Assembly: GCF_001043005.1 (NCBI RefSeq)
Contig: NZ_JYKZ01000009.1
Coordinates: forward strand, 120,511-184,510
Length of the DNA stretch: 64,000 nt
Direction of reading: 5' to 3'
From: Pseudomonas psychrophila
GTDB taxonomy: Bacteria > Pseudomonadota > Gammaproteobacteria > Pseudomonadales > Pseudomonadaceae
The number at the start of each line of letters is the position of its first letter. Within the stretch, counting starts at the first letter, position 1. Positions 44,280-52,755 of the stretch are shown here, in pieces. A program made the translations under genes and the position numbers. A model generated the notes under the pieces. It ran no database searches, was not told where the DNA came from, and saw nothing but the letters and a program-made list of their open reading frames with translations.

Positions 44280-45761
44280 TTAGTCGATGCCGTACTTGCT
44301 CATCCAGTTGCTCAGCGTCTGCTGGCTTTTGAGACCTAGCAGGCCCGCCGCCCGGGTTTTGTTGTTGCCTGTAATCTTAAGTGCCTGGCGAAGGTAATGA
44401 TCAGCCACGCTAGAAATTACCTCTTGCAAATCAATACCTTGAGATACATCAAGGGACATTAAACTTTGCTTATCCTGAGGCAGCTGAAACAACGCCTGCT
44501 CGACGTCAGCCGCGCCTATCACGCTGCCTGAACACCAGAGAGCTGCCCGCAACAAGGTGGATTGCAATTCCCGGACATTGCCTCGCCAAGGGTGGCGAAG
44601 AATAAGATTTTTTGCATCGATGGAAATTTTCTTACCCTTAAGGGAGTTATCCTGAGCCGTGATTTCCTTCAACAGGGAATCCGCCAGCAACAGCAGATCT
44701 CCCTCACGCTCACGAAGCGGTGGTAGATGCAAGACACCTACGGCTACGCGGAAGAAAAGGTCTTCCCTGAAGCGCCCGTCCGCCACGGCCTGCATCAGGT
44801 TGCGATGGGTAGCAGTGATCAGACGCACATCCACCTTGATTTCCTGACTAGCTCCCACCGGAGTTACCACACCCTCTTGCAGCACCCGCAGCAGGCGAAT
44901 CTGTGCGTCTAACGTGAGCTCACCGAACTCATCCAAAAAGAGAGTTCCCCCATGAGCTTGCTGGAAAACACCGACTCGATTCTCGACCGAACCAGTAAAA
45001 GCACCTTTGCGGTGACCAAACAACGTGGAGTCGATCAGCTCTGGGGGGATCGCCCCGCAGTTAACCGCGATGAATGGCTCAGTAGAGCGAGGACTGGCAT
45101 TGTGAATCGCTCTAGCGAACAATTCCTTACCGGTGCCTGTCTCTCCATAGATCAGGACTGGCACCTGCTTTTGCGCCAGAATTTGTGCTTGAGACTTGAG
45201 CGTGAGAATGCGCTCGCTTTGCGTGATGATGCTGTCGAAAGCCGCGTTGACTGGGGCATGGCCATCAGCGAGCTCTAGCAGCTTGTCACCACTGATGGTA
45301 TTAGCAGCCGGCACATACTCCGCAGCAATCTCGAATGGCACATCAACCTTCTGCACACCCTGTTCTAGCGAGGACTGATAGAAAGTGGCGGGGTACCGTG
45401 TCTTGCCGAGCAGAATCCAGACAGCCTGCATGGCTGGTGTCCCGGGACTGATCAGTATCGAAAGATCCGCCCGAGATGAAGACAACTGCTCCAGATGTGC
45501 TTGCGCTGCCTTGTAGATTTCTCCGAAATGAACCGGGGAACTCAATGACTCGTAGCGTGGCTCAATGGCTATCTCGACAGTCGACCTAAGCCATTCGAGA
45601 TAGGGTTCTACACGCTCGGCCGGGTATGAGCAAAGCAGTTCTAGGCGATCAAAGGAGGCCGCCCGCAGGGTGGATAAAATTGGACCGACTTCTCCTCCGC
45701 CCGGAGCTTTGAGATCATTCCCACCCACCCAACATGTCAACACACGCTGCTTTTTAGACAC
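44280..45761 (-). CDS. Sigma-54-dependent activator with CARF/RtcR-like sensor domain
   Basis: A 493-aa bacterial enhancer-binding protein. The N-terminal about 165 residues have the Rossmann-like pattern of CARF/RtcR sensors (VLTCWVGGNDL, then LSILISPGTPAMQAVWILL). The AAA+ core has Walker A GETGTGKE (206-213), the sigma-54 contact loop GAFTGS (253-258; Ala is usual at the last place) and Walker B LFLDEFGE (274-281). A C-terminal HTH (about 462-490, NKTRAAGLLGLKSQQTLSNW) binds the enhancer. Start GTG 45761 follows AAGGA closely. CARF domains bind nucleotide second messengers or RNA ends, so this gene probably lets an alarm signal open the hsd promoter directly downstream. The ligand is unknown. 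Confidence 0.88.
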   Translation of the reverse strand: MSKKQRVLTCWVGGNDLKAPGGGEVGPILSTLRAASFDRLELLCSYPAERVEPYLEWLRSTVEIAIEPRYESLSSPVHFGEIYKAAQAHLEQLSSSRADLSILISPGTPAMQAVWILLGKTRYPATFYQSSLEQGVQKVDVPFEIAAEYVPAANTISGDKLLELADGHAPVNAAFDSIITQSERILTLKSQAQILAQKQVPVLIYGETGTGKELFARAIHNASPRSTEPFIAVNCGAIPPELIDSTLFGHRKGAFTGSVENRVGVFQQAHGGTLFLDEFGELTLDAQIRLLRVLQEGVVTPVGASQEIKVDVRLITATHRNLMQAVADGRFREDLFFRVAVGVLHLPPLREREGDLLLLADSLLKEITAQDNSLKGKKISIDAKNLILRHPWRGNVRELQSTLLRAALWCSGSVIGAADVEQALFQLPQDKQSLMSLDVSQGIDLQEVISSVADHYLRQALKITGNNKTRAAGLLGLKSQQTLSNWMSKYGID

Positions 45762-46090
45762 TGTCCTTGTACTCCCGGCTCATACTCCCGACTGGATCCA
45801 GACAGGGCAGGTTGTGCTGTTATTCACAGTGCGGATAGTAAACCATCGACACAATTTGAGCTTTGCAAACAGCACAAATTGCCCCCCCTACTGGACATTT
45901 CGCCCCCGATACGGCCTCAATTGTTGAGCAGGTCTTCAATCTTTGAGATCAGGAAGGTCAGCGGACTGCGGCCTTCCAGGCGCGTCTCAAATATGTCGTT
46001 GCGGTGGTAGGCGACCCACGTCAGATCGTTGGTGAGCAGCACCCGGGCATGTAATCTCCGCGCAAGATATCTCTGACAGGACGTTGAACG
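45762..46090. promoter_or_regulatory. Divergent regulatory region with 10-bp inverted repeat
   Basis: This 329-bp gap lies between the sigma-54 activator (minus) and the DUF262 pair (plus). TTGTGCTGTT (45812-45821) and its exact complement AACAGCACAA (45868-45877) stand 46 bp apart, upstream of the activator start. They look like paired binding sites, perhaps for autoregulation. Between 45917 and 46069 the minus strand reads like the C-terminal end of some protein (ARVLLTNDLTWVAYHRNDIF, later LISKIEDLL), possibly a gene remnant. Confidence 0.45.
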
Positions 46091-47854
46091 ATGAAGCATT
46101 CGGTGTTTGAAACCAGGTCAGTTCACGATCTGATCAGCAATAAAAATGGTCATCCTAATCAGTTCTGGATTCCTGCCTACCAGCGCGGATACCGTTGGAA
46201 ACCGACTCAGGTCGTTCAACTGCTTGATGATGTGCGTGAGTTTGGCAAAAGGGCCAATTCGCTTCCTGAGGAGTACTATTGCCTGCAGCCGTTAGTACTC
46301 AAGGCAGCGAGCGATGTTTACGAAGTCGTCGATGGCCAGCAGCGTTTGACTACGCTGCTGCTCATCCTGCGTCACTTCAATGAGCGCATGGCACCCAAGT
46401 ATCAATCAAAGCATTTTAGCTTGAGCTACGAAACCCGTCCCGAGTTGCCGCGTTTTCTCGACGACCCCAGTGCGGAGCGGGCCGCACGGAACGTCGATTT
46501 CTACTACTTGCACCAAGCCATCGAAGTGATCGAAGCCTGGTTCGCTCAGCGAGAACACGAGTTCGAGGGATTCAAAGCTACGCTGCTGAACAAGACACGT
46601 GTGATCTGGTACGAGCTGGATGAACACGAGAACGCAGTCGAAGCATTCACTCGCCTCAACGTGGGCAAGATTCCGCTGACCAATGACGAACTGATCCGCG
46701 CATTGTTTTTGCGTCACCCGGTCAATGACGGAGACGGCGTGACTGGAGAGCAATTACAGATTGCCCATGAATGGGACCAGCTGGAAAAGGCCCTGCAGAA
46801 CGACGCCTTTTGGTATTTCCTCAATGCAGAGAAAGGCACCACCCATAACCGGATCGGTTTTCTGTTCTCGCTGGTAGCCAAGCTGGAAGGTGAATTGAAC
46901 GTAGACCAGCGTTATGGCGTGTTCCACGCCTACAGTCGTCGCCTTGGGCTACCTGGCGCGGGTGCTGCCCAGGAATGGCGTCGAGTCAAGCAGGTATTCA
47001 TGCAGATCGAGGAGTGGTTCGAGGATCGTCGCCTCTACCACATCATCGGTTTTCTCGTGCAGCAGGGTGTCGCGGTCGACGCCGTTCTAAGCTGGGCGGC
47101 CAAGGGGCCAAAGGCTGAGTTCGAAGCACTATTGCGTCGAGAAGCATTTTTCAGGCTCACCGGTAAGCGGCTTGAAGCATTTACACCGGTAGAGCAACTG
47201 CAAACAGAATTGCAGGGCTTCTTGCAAGCGCTCGTGTACAGCAAAAGTGATGCAGCGAAAATTCGTGCCAGCCTGTTGATGTTCAATCTGGCGACGTTGC
47301 TGCAAAGCAAGGCGTCCAACACCCGGTTTCCGTTTGATAGCTTCAAGAAGGAAAGCTGGGACATCGAACATATCCGTTCGGTAACCTCCAGTCCGCCAGT
47401 CGATAAAGCCGATCAAGAGAACTGGTTAAGGCACGCTTGTGCTCAGCTTCGAGCCATCGGGTTGTTTGATCTACGCTGCGAAGAAATTGAAACCTATCTG
47501 GCCGTCCCCAAGCCGACGTCCGATGCTTTCAAAACGCTGTATTCGCACGTCCTCACTGACTTCCAGGAAAATCAGGAGGTAGACGACGGGATTGCCAACC
47601 TTACATTGCTCGATCTTCACACAAACCGAAGCTACAAAAATGCAGTGTTTGCGGTCAAGCGAGACCATATTCTGGCGCTCGATAAATCAGGCGTTTTTGT
47701 TCCCCTATGCACGCGCAACTTGTTTCTTAAGGGATACAGCCAGAACGTTGACCACCTGTTGTTCTGGAGCGCGAAGGACAGCAAATCCTACTTCAAGGCG
47801 CTACACGATGCGCTGGCTGGTTTCTTTTGGCAGGCGCAGGAGCACAACGCATGA
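46091..47854 (+). CDS. DUF262/DUF1524 protein, GmrSD-like subunit 1
   Basis: A 587-aa protein. The N-terminal DUF262 domain (about 15-260) has the ParB-like PAYQRGYRW and the DGQQRLTTLLLIL motif; the loop VEAFTRLNVGKIPLTNDELI follows. The C-terminal DUF1524 domain carries an HNH-like site (WDIEHIRS near 420 and the later NLTLLDLHTNRSYKNAVF). These match GmrSD-type modification-dependent restriction factors, in which the DUF262 part binds NTP and the DUF1524 part cuts DNA with modified cytosine. The usual HILP after the His is HIRS here. It overlaps the second DUF262 gene by 4 bp (ATGA), so the two are made as partners. Confidence 0.85.
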   Translation: MKHSVFETRSVHDLISNKNGHPNQFWIPAYQRGYRWKPTQVVQLLDDVREFGKRANSLPEEYYCLQPLVLKAASDVYEVVDGQQRLTTLLLILRHFNERMAPKYQSKHFSLSYETRPELPRFLDDPSAERAARNVDFYYLHQAIEVIEAWFAQREHEFEGFKATLLNKTRVIWYELDEHENAVEAFTRLNVGKIPLTNDELIRALFLRHPVNDGDGVTGEQLQIAHEWDQLEKALQNDAFWYFLNAEKGTTHNRIGFLFSLVAKLEGELNVDQRYGVFHAYSRRLGLPGAGAAQEWRRVKQVFMQIEEWFEDRRLYHIIGFLVQQGVAVDAVLSWAAKGPKAEFEALLRREAFFRLTGKRLEAFTPVEQLQTELQGFLQALVYSKSDAAKIRASLLMFNLATLLQSKASNTRFPFDSFKKESWDIEHIRSVTSSPPVDKADQENWLRHACAQLRAIGLFDLRCEEIETYLAVPKPTSDAFKTLYSHVLTDFQENQEVDDGIANLTLLDLHTNRSYKNAVFAVKRDHILALDKSGVFVPLCTRNLFLKGYSQNVDHLLFWSAKDSKSYFKALHDALAGFFWQAQEHNA

Positions 47855-50241
47855 GCAGCAACGGAAAGCGGGTCATATTTCAGGATTTATTTGGCCCCGA
47901 GACCGGGGTCTGTATACCACTGATCCAACGGGACTACGCACAGGGGCGACCCGATAGCGTCGATGTGCGCAACGATTTCCTGGCCGCACTGCTTGGCGCG
48001 TTCAAATTGCCTGCCCACAGCGCCGAACTGCCATTGAACCTCGATTTTGTCTATGGCGGGCTCGATGAGGACCGCCAGTTTCAACCCTTGGACGGTCAGC
48101 AACGCCTGACTACGTTGTTCCTGCTTCACTGGTATCTGGCCCAACGCGATGGCCAAAGTGAAAGCTTCCAGGGGTTGTTTTGCCACAAGGGAAAATCGCG
48201 ATTTAGCTACAAGGTGCGCCCCAGCAGTACCGAGTTCTTCGACGCATTGAGCCTGTTCAGCCCCCAGCGTGCAATTTGCGGTGCCGAGTCGCTGGTAGAG
48301 CTGATATGTGACCAACCATGGTATTTCCGCCGCTGGCGCCTCGACCCCACCATCCAGTCAGCCCTAGTCATGCTGGAGGCCATTCACGCGGCTTTTCACG
48401 ATGCACCCACTGCAACTTTCGCGCGCTTGAGCGACAGCGAGCGACCCGTGATTACATTCCAGTTGCTGGACCTGAAGGCGTTCGGGCTGGCCGACGATCT
48501 GTACATCAGAATGAACTCGAGAGGTATGCCGCTCACGCCCTTCGAGACATTCAAAGCGCGTTACGAACAGACATTGCAGCATCAGTACGACGGCCAGACC
48601 CGCACCGCGGATGGCGTCAAGCAAGGCGTTGCTTCGTTCATCGCCACACGGCTGGATACGCGCTGGGCCGACTTGTTCTGGACCACCTGTAATGAAGGCG
48701 GGGCGAGTGCCGGACTGATCTCCATGCAGCTGTTCGACGACGCAATGATGAATGTATTGCGAGTCGTTGCGTTGGCAACTCGCGACCTCGACAGCCCAGG
48801 TTACGCTGCAAATTTCAATACGCTGAGAGCGTCGAAATGGAGCAATACATTCCACACTTTCGATGACAACGGATGGCTCGATGAAGCCTTTTCCGACACG
48901 GTCGTACTTTTGTTCGAAGCGTGGTCCAGTAACGCTGCAGGCTTCTGCTCACTTTTACCTGATACCCGTTACTTCAACGATCGCGAGTTCTTCAAGGCTG
49001 CCTGTACTGACCCGTTCAAGCTGAGCTATACCCAGCTCGTCCAGTTCTCCGGTTACGTCCAGTTTGTGGCAACGCATGGCGATAAGCAGCCACAAGCGCT
49101 GGAACAATGGATGCGCCTAGTGTGCAATCTCTCTTCCAACACTGCCTATGTGCGACCCGAAGATGCCCAGCGTAGTCTCAGAGGGCTGCGCGACATGCTT
49201 CCCGATGCATTGGATATTCTGCCGTTTCTTGTCGACGCTACACGCCCGGTCACTGGTTTCAACGGGGCTCAGACCAGTGAAGAGGTGATCAAGGCCAACC
49301 TGCTGCTCTCTGACGCCATCTGGCGCGAGCCCCTGGAAAAAGCCGAGCTGCATGGTTATTTCCAAGGCCAGATCGGCTTTCTTCTTGAGCGTAGCGGGCT
49401 GGCAATTGCGGTACGTGCGTCACCCAAAGAGTTATCCGATCACGCGGCCCTCAAACAACCTTTCAGCGATGCGCTGCGAATGGCCGAGGCGATGTTTGAC
49501 GCTCAAGGGTTGATTACCGTCGACAAGGCATTTTCATGGGAGCGCGCATTGCTGTCGCTCGGGGACTATTTGTTAGTTAATGGCAGCAACTACTCGTTCC
49601 TGGTCAATGCCGCGACTGAACAAGGCAGCTGGAAACGTCTGCTTGGCGAAGACAGCGAACGGCGCGAACTGCTATTCACACTATGGGATCAACTTGATGT
49701 CGAAGAGTCCTTGGCGCCTCAGCTGCATGCCATCATCGAGCAAGCCGAGCCTGATTCTCATTGGCAGCAGTTGCTGGTGCAAACGCCTAACGCTTTTGCA
49801 TATTGCCGCAAGCGTCAAATACGTTTCGTCGGCGGGGACACAGACGACATCTATCTGCTGGCAAGAGAGCGCATGAGTGGCAGTCATGCCGAGCTTCATA
49901 CATTTGCCTTGCATGACCGGCTGAGCAGAAACTCCCCCACAGAGCTCGCAGCTCTGACCCTGCAGTCGTATGAATCAGTGTCAGGGGATGCGGAGCAACC
50001 TTATTTCTACTTCCATCACGAAAAACACGGTCAAAGCCTTCACGTGTATGTGTCCCATGAAAGCCAGCGCTTTCTCATTCAAGTCGATAGATCCGAGCTG
50101 GAAGGAAGGGCTACTTTGCTTGAAGCGTTGGTGTGTGCGGTTGAATTTCAACTGGAGGAGGATTATTTTTCGGTGAGGTGTGAGTTTTCCCTTATCGATG
50201 AAAAGCTCGCAGCCGTTGCACAGGTATTGGCGGCAGCTTGA
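47851..50241 (+). CDS. DUF262 protein, GmrSD-like subunit 2
   Basis: A 796-aa protein starting at ATG 47851 (MSSNGKRV), which overlaps the upstream stop as ATGA; the frame is open eight codons further to 47827. DUF262 features are PLIQRDYAQG near residue 25, PLDGQQRLTTLFLLHW near 85 and the loop RMNSRGMPLTPFETFKARYE near 225. There is no clear DUF1524 HNH site. The remaining about 500 residues are helical and unassigned. It probably acts with the first DUF262 protein as a two-subunit modification-dependent restriction or abortive-infection system. A strong terminator follows its stop. Confidence 0.83.
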   Translation: MSSNGKRVIFQDLFGPETGVCIPLIQRDYAQGRPDSVDVRNDFLAALLGAFKLPAHSAELPLNLDFVYGGLDEDRQFQPLDGQQRLTTLFLLHWYLAQRDGQSESFQGLFCHKGKSRFSYKVRPSSTEFFDALSLFSPQRAICGAESLVELICDQPWYFRRWRLDPTIQSALVMLEAIHAAFHDAPTATFARLSDSERPVITFQLLDLKAFGLADDLYIRMNSRGMPLTPFETFKARYEQTLQHQYDGQTRTADGVKQGVASFIATRLDTRWADLFWTTCNEGGASAGLISMQLFDDAMMNVLRVVALATRDLDSPGYAANFNTLRASKWSNTFHTFDDNGWLDEAFSDTVVLLFEAWSSNAAGFCSLLPDTRYFNDREFFKAACTDPFKLSYTQLVQFSGYVQFVATHGDKQPQALEQWMRLVCNLSSNTAYVRPEDAQRSLRGLRDMLPDALDILPFLVDATRPVTGFNGAQTSEEVIKANLLLSDAIWREPLEKAELHGYFQGQIGFLLERSGLAIAVRASPKELSDHAALKQPFSDALRMAEAMFDAQGLITVDKAFSWERALLSLGDYLLVNGSNYSFLVNAATEQGSWKRLLGEDSERRELLFTLWDQLDVEESLAPQLHAIIEQAEPDSHWQQLLVQTPNAFAYCRKRQIRFVGGDTDDIYLLARERMSGSHAELHTFALHDRLSRNSPTELAALTLQSYESVSGDAEQPYFYFHHEKHGQSLHVYVSHESQRFLIQVDRSELEGRATLLEALVCAVEFQLEEDYFSVRCEFSLIDEKLAAVAQVLAAA

Positions 50242-50253
50242 CCCTCCAATTGG

Positions 50254-50277
50254 AGCGCCGCATCCGCGGCGCTTTTT
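50254..50277 (+). terminator. Terminator after the DUF262 pair
   Basis: An 8-bp perfect stem AGCGCCGC / GCGGCGCT with an ATCC loop is followed by TTTTT. It lies 12 bp past the stop of the second DUF262 gene. Confidence 0.9.
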
Positions 50278-50619
50278 GGATTAGGTTTCTCTGCACATAC
50301 CTCGTTCACCATCAGGGCGCTGCATAACCTCAAAGTTGCTAATTGCGAAGACCCTAGAACCGGGCAGCCGTTGAACGACCTCGACAGCTAGGCGCGGGCT
50401 GTTTGAGCCCAGGGCACGCATGCAGACAGGCTGTCTTGGGCTGTTGTCGTGGTTTCAATACACCTCTATCACGTCACCACTGGAGCCTGACAATGCCACA
50501 AATTTGCCACACTCCCCTGGCTAATCGGGGCGAAAACCAGCTAACCCCAGCTAACACAACCCGTTGATTTCCCAGCTAATCCCCGCTAACGTATTGATTC
50601 TAAACGTCGACTTTTAGGA
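50278..50619. other. Non-coding right end of the island with att arm repeats
   Basis: No gene is seen in these 342 bp. Near the attR core are phased short repeats. TGCCACA stands at 50494 and 50505 (11 bp apart). AGCTAA stands at 50539, 50549 and 50574, with the related CGCTAA at 50584 and GGCTAA at 50519, so two pairs are spaced 10 bp. These are likely integrase arm-type and excisionase sites. The integrase that would bind them is not in the window. Confidence 0.5.
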
Positions 50620-50665
50620 CTCCGAAGGCAGTGGTCGTGGGTTCGAATCCCGCCTGGTGCACCAT
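50620..50665 (+). repeat. Right attachment site (attR core)
   Basis: An exact 46-bp copy of 10749-10794, the 3' part of tRNA-Arg(CCG) from the anticodon loop through CCA plus one base. The sequence to its left does not continue the tRNA, so it is a partial tRNA copy, not a second gene. The hairpin that originally followed tRNA-Arg is found just right of it. Confidence 0.93.
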
Positions 50666-50671
50666 CTTCTT

Positions 50672-50687
50672 TCCCTTGTTCAAGGGA
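50672..50687 (+). terminator. Original tRNA-Arg downstream hairpin
   Basis: The inverted repeat TCCCTTG-TT-CAAGGGA, lacking a T-run. The same core follows tRNA-Ser at 50963. It probably marked the 3' end of tRNA-Arg before the island entered. Its action as a terminator is uncertain. Confidence 0.45.
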
Positions 50688-50849
50688 GCAGCGTCAAAAC
50701 CACCATTCTTCAAAGCTCACTTGCCTCTCGCCGAGAACCCGGCGAGTCTTCACGTGCCTGTATTACGGTCTTTTTTCAGCAAAATGCAGGGCAGGTTAAA
50801 TTTTTATGGGCAACTGACGAAAGGCTGGTTACTATAGCCGGCGTTTTGC

Positions 50850-50940
50850 GGAGAGCTGGCCGAGTGGCCGAAGGCGCTCCCCTGCTAAGGGAGTACACCT
50901 CAAAAGGGTGTCGGGGGTTCGAATCCCCCGTTCTCCGCCA
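50850..50940 (+). tRNA. tRNA-Ser (anticodon GCT)
   Basis: A 91-nt class II tRNA with CCA encoded. The acceptor stem is GGAGAGC / GTTCTCC with discriminator G. The anticodon stem CTCCC / GGGAG holds loop CT-GCT-AA (GCT at 50884-50886). A long variable arm TACACCTCAAAAGGGTGT is present, as required for tRNA-Ser. It is on the core side of attR and was probably the original neighbour of tRNA-Arg. Confidence 0.97.
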
Positions 50941-50962
50941 TATTTACGCCGCTTCTAAATAC

Positions 50963-50982
50963 GTTCCCTTGTTCAAGGGAAC
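50963..50982 (+). terminator. Hairpin after tRNA-Ser
   Basis: The inverted repeat GTTCCCTTG-TT-CAAGGGAAC, 22 bp past the tRNA. It shares the CCCTTGTTCAAGGG core with the hairpin at 50672. The T-run after it is weak. Confidence 0.5.
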
Positions 50983-51059
50983 CGTGTTTCCCCCTTTCGA
51001 ATTGAACCCGACGTGCATTTGCGCGTGGTTTTGTCGCGTCTGCAGAAAACGGTGGGCAC

Positions 51060-51136
51060 AGGATTACTCGCAATGCAGGCGCTGCGGTTCTCAGTTGAAC
51101 CGCAGCGATGCAATCGCGGTAAAGCCCGCTCCCATG
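51060..51136. repeat. Degenerate REP-like palindrome
   Basis: A 10-bp perfect inverted repeat GCTGCGGTTC-TCAGTT-GAACCGCAGC (51081-51106) is flanked by decayed REP core pieces (ACTCGCAATGCA on the left, GCAATCGCGGTAAAGCCCGCTCCCA on the right). It lies just past the stop of the DUF945 gene. Confidence 0.65.
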
Positions 51137-51142
51137 AGTGAT

Positions 51143-52627
51143 TTACTGCTGGCTGGCTACACCGCCAAATCGGGTGGTCATTGCAGTGATGAAGTCTTCC
51201 AGGCTCATTTTTTGACCATTGAGGTCCACCTGACCTTCCGCGTAATTGAGCGAGGCCAGGATGTTGTTGCCATCCACTTTGGCCAACCCGGTTTGCACCG
51301 CCATTACCCCTGCCATCTCGCTGTTCATGCTGGCCATTTTGGCAATGGCTTGCGGGTCAGTCTGACCGACCAGTTGCGCCTGAACAGCTGACAGGTCAGC
51401 AATCATCGGCTTGGACAGCAGCAGTTTTGCATCCAGCGCGGTCAGCATCTGCTTGGTGACTTCGACAGGCGCGCCCTCAAATGAGGCCGGCTTGGCCAGG
51501 CTCATGGCAACGTTGAACTGACTTTCACCGTTTTCGGTTTTGATCGTGAATTTTTCCAGCGCCAGCTGCGGTTTGGCGGCCAGCATTTTTTCAACTTGTA
51601 CCTGCATCAGTACTTGCTCCGCCGGAGTCAGCGGTGTTTGCGGCAAGGTGCCATCGGCCTGAGGCTGGAATTTGCTCTGATAGATCTGCATCAGCGATTG
51701 CATGGCCGGGATATCCAGGCTGCTGGCAGTCAGGACCATTTGCGCGCTGCCTACTGGCTTGCCGTCCAGGGTGACTTCACCCACCTTGTAGGACAGGCGT
51801 CCGGACATCAAGTTGTCGTTGGCAGAAGCAGAGTCCGCGTATTCAAAGTTTTTGAGCTTGATGACGGATTGGGCTGCGCCATAAGTCAGTTGGCCTTCGC
51901 TCAGCACCATCACGTTCTGGCCGAGATAGAAGCCAAATGGAGTTTTTTTCAGGTCGCTGGCGAGGGTCAGGCCATTGAGTTCAACCAGTACCGGTGGTTT
52001 GTCGACCGTTACCGCGTGGATCTTGAGGTGGTCCATGTAGCCTTTGGCTTTCAGGTTCTGGCCCTCGGCATCGGTTTGAGCCTCCATGGTCAGGCCCGAG
52101 AAGCTGAAGGTGGAGTTGTCGTCCAGTTTGGTCTCAAGTGCCACCAGTTCCATATGACCATCAACCGAGCGGTTATAGCCCATGGTGACCTGGCCTTTGA
52201 GCGGGGTCTGATCTTTGGTGGCAGCAAACCATTTTTCGGTAAAAGGGGACTTTTCCAGCGCGTAGTTGTTGACCGCCATTACTGGCATCCACTTGAACGT
52301 CTTGATGCGCGACCATGGCAGCGGGCCATGCTCGATGTTATCGACAAACAGCAACTCCACGGGCTGTGCGTCCGGGCCCGCTTTGTCGTCCTGGATTTTC
52401 AGGCGGTAGTGCGCGGTGCTGCTGTAGAGGTTGCGCTCAATAGACACCAGTTCGAGAGTGCCGTGGGTGGTGGAGCCCTGGAGTTGGGTTGCCAGTTCCT
52501 GGTTGGATTGCACAATCGCAGCCTGCAACACACCCTCGATTTTGCTGCCGGTGTACCACGCCCCGGCGGTATTCAGTGCCCCAACAACAATCACAATCCC
52601 TGCCAGCACGCCTAATGGTTTGTTCAT
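51143..52627 (-). CDS. DUF945 (YdgA-like) family protein
   Basis: A 494-aa protein with an N-terminal hydrophobic signal anchor (about 5-25) and a large predicted periplasmic region rich in beta strand. It matches the DUF945/YdgA family (TGSKIEGVLQAAI, then RNLYSSTAHYRLKI, and a C-terminal half with repeated LASLNYAEG-like strands). Family members are periplasmic and of unknown role. ATG 52627 is used; the codon before is TTG. It is a single-gene unit between tRNA-Ser and a small membrane protein gene, in core DNA to the right of the island. Confidence 0.85.
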   Translation of the reverse strand: MNKPLGVLAGIVIVVGALNTAGAWYTGSKIEGVLQAAIVQSNQELATQLQGSTTHGTLELVSIERNLYSSTAHYRLKIQDDKAGPDAQPVELLFVDNIEHGPLPWSRIKTFKWMPVMAVNNYALEKSPFTEKWFAATKDQTPLKGQVTMGYNRSVDGHMELVALETKLDDNSTFSFSGLTMEAQTDAEGQNLKAKGYMDHLKIHAVTVDKPPVLVELNGLTLASDLKKTPFGFYLGQNVMVLSEGQLTYGAAQSVIKLKNFEYADSASANDNLMSGRLSYKVGEVTLDGKPVGSAQMVLTASSLDIPAMQSLMQIYQSKFQPQADGTLPQTPLTPAEQVLMQVQVEKMLAAKPQLALEKFTIKTENGESQFNVAMSLAKPASFEGAPVEVTKQMLTALDAKLLLSKPMIADLSAVQAQLVGQTDPQAIAKMASMNSEMAGVMAVQTGLAKVDGNNILASLNYAEGQVDLNGQKMSLEDFITAMTTRFGGVASQQ

Positions 52628-52755
52628 CAATTGACCCGTTCAATGTCCGTTGTGTTGAAAGTAATGCGGTCTTTGCAAAGCCCTTCATGGGCCCAAAGTG
52701 CTAGCAGGTTAACACTGGCGATAGAGCAGGCGCTGCTCTTGCGTGACGGCAGACA

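Noticed and set aside
50519..50589. Repeated AGCTAA units as a CRISPR array
   Set aside because: Units are only 6 bp with 4-20 bp between them; no array of equal repeats and spacers and no cas genes.
10749..50665. Island as a prophage
   Set aside because: There are no capsid, tail, portal, terminase, lysis or phage replication genes; the content is restriction and defence-like.
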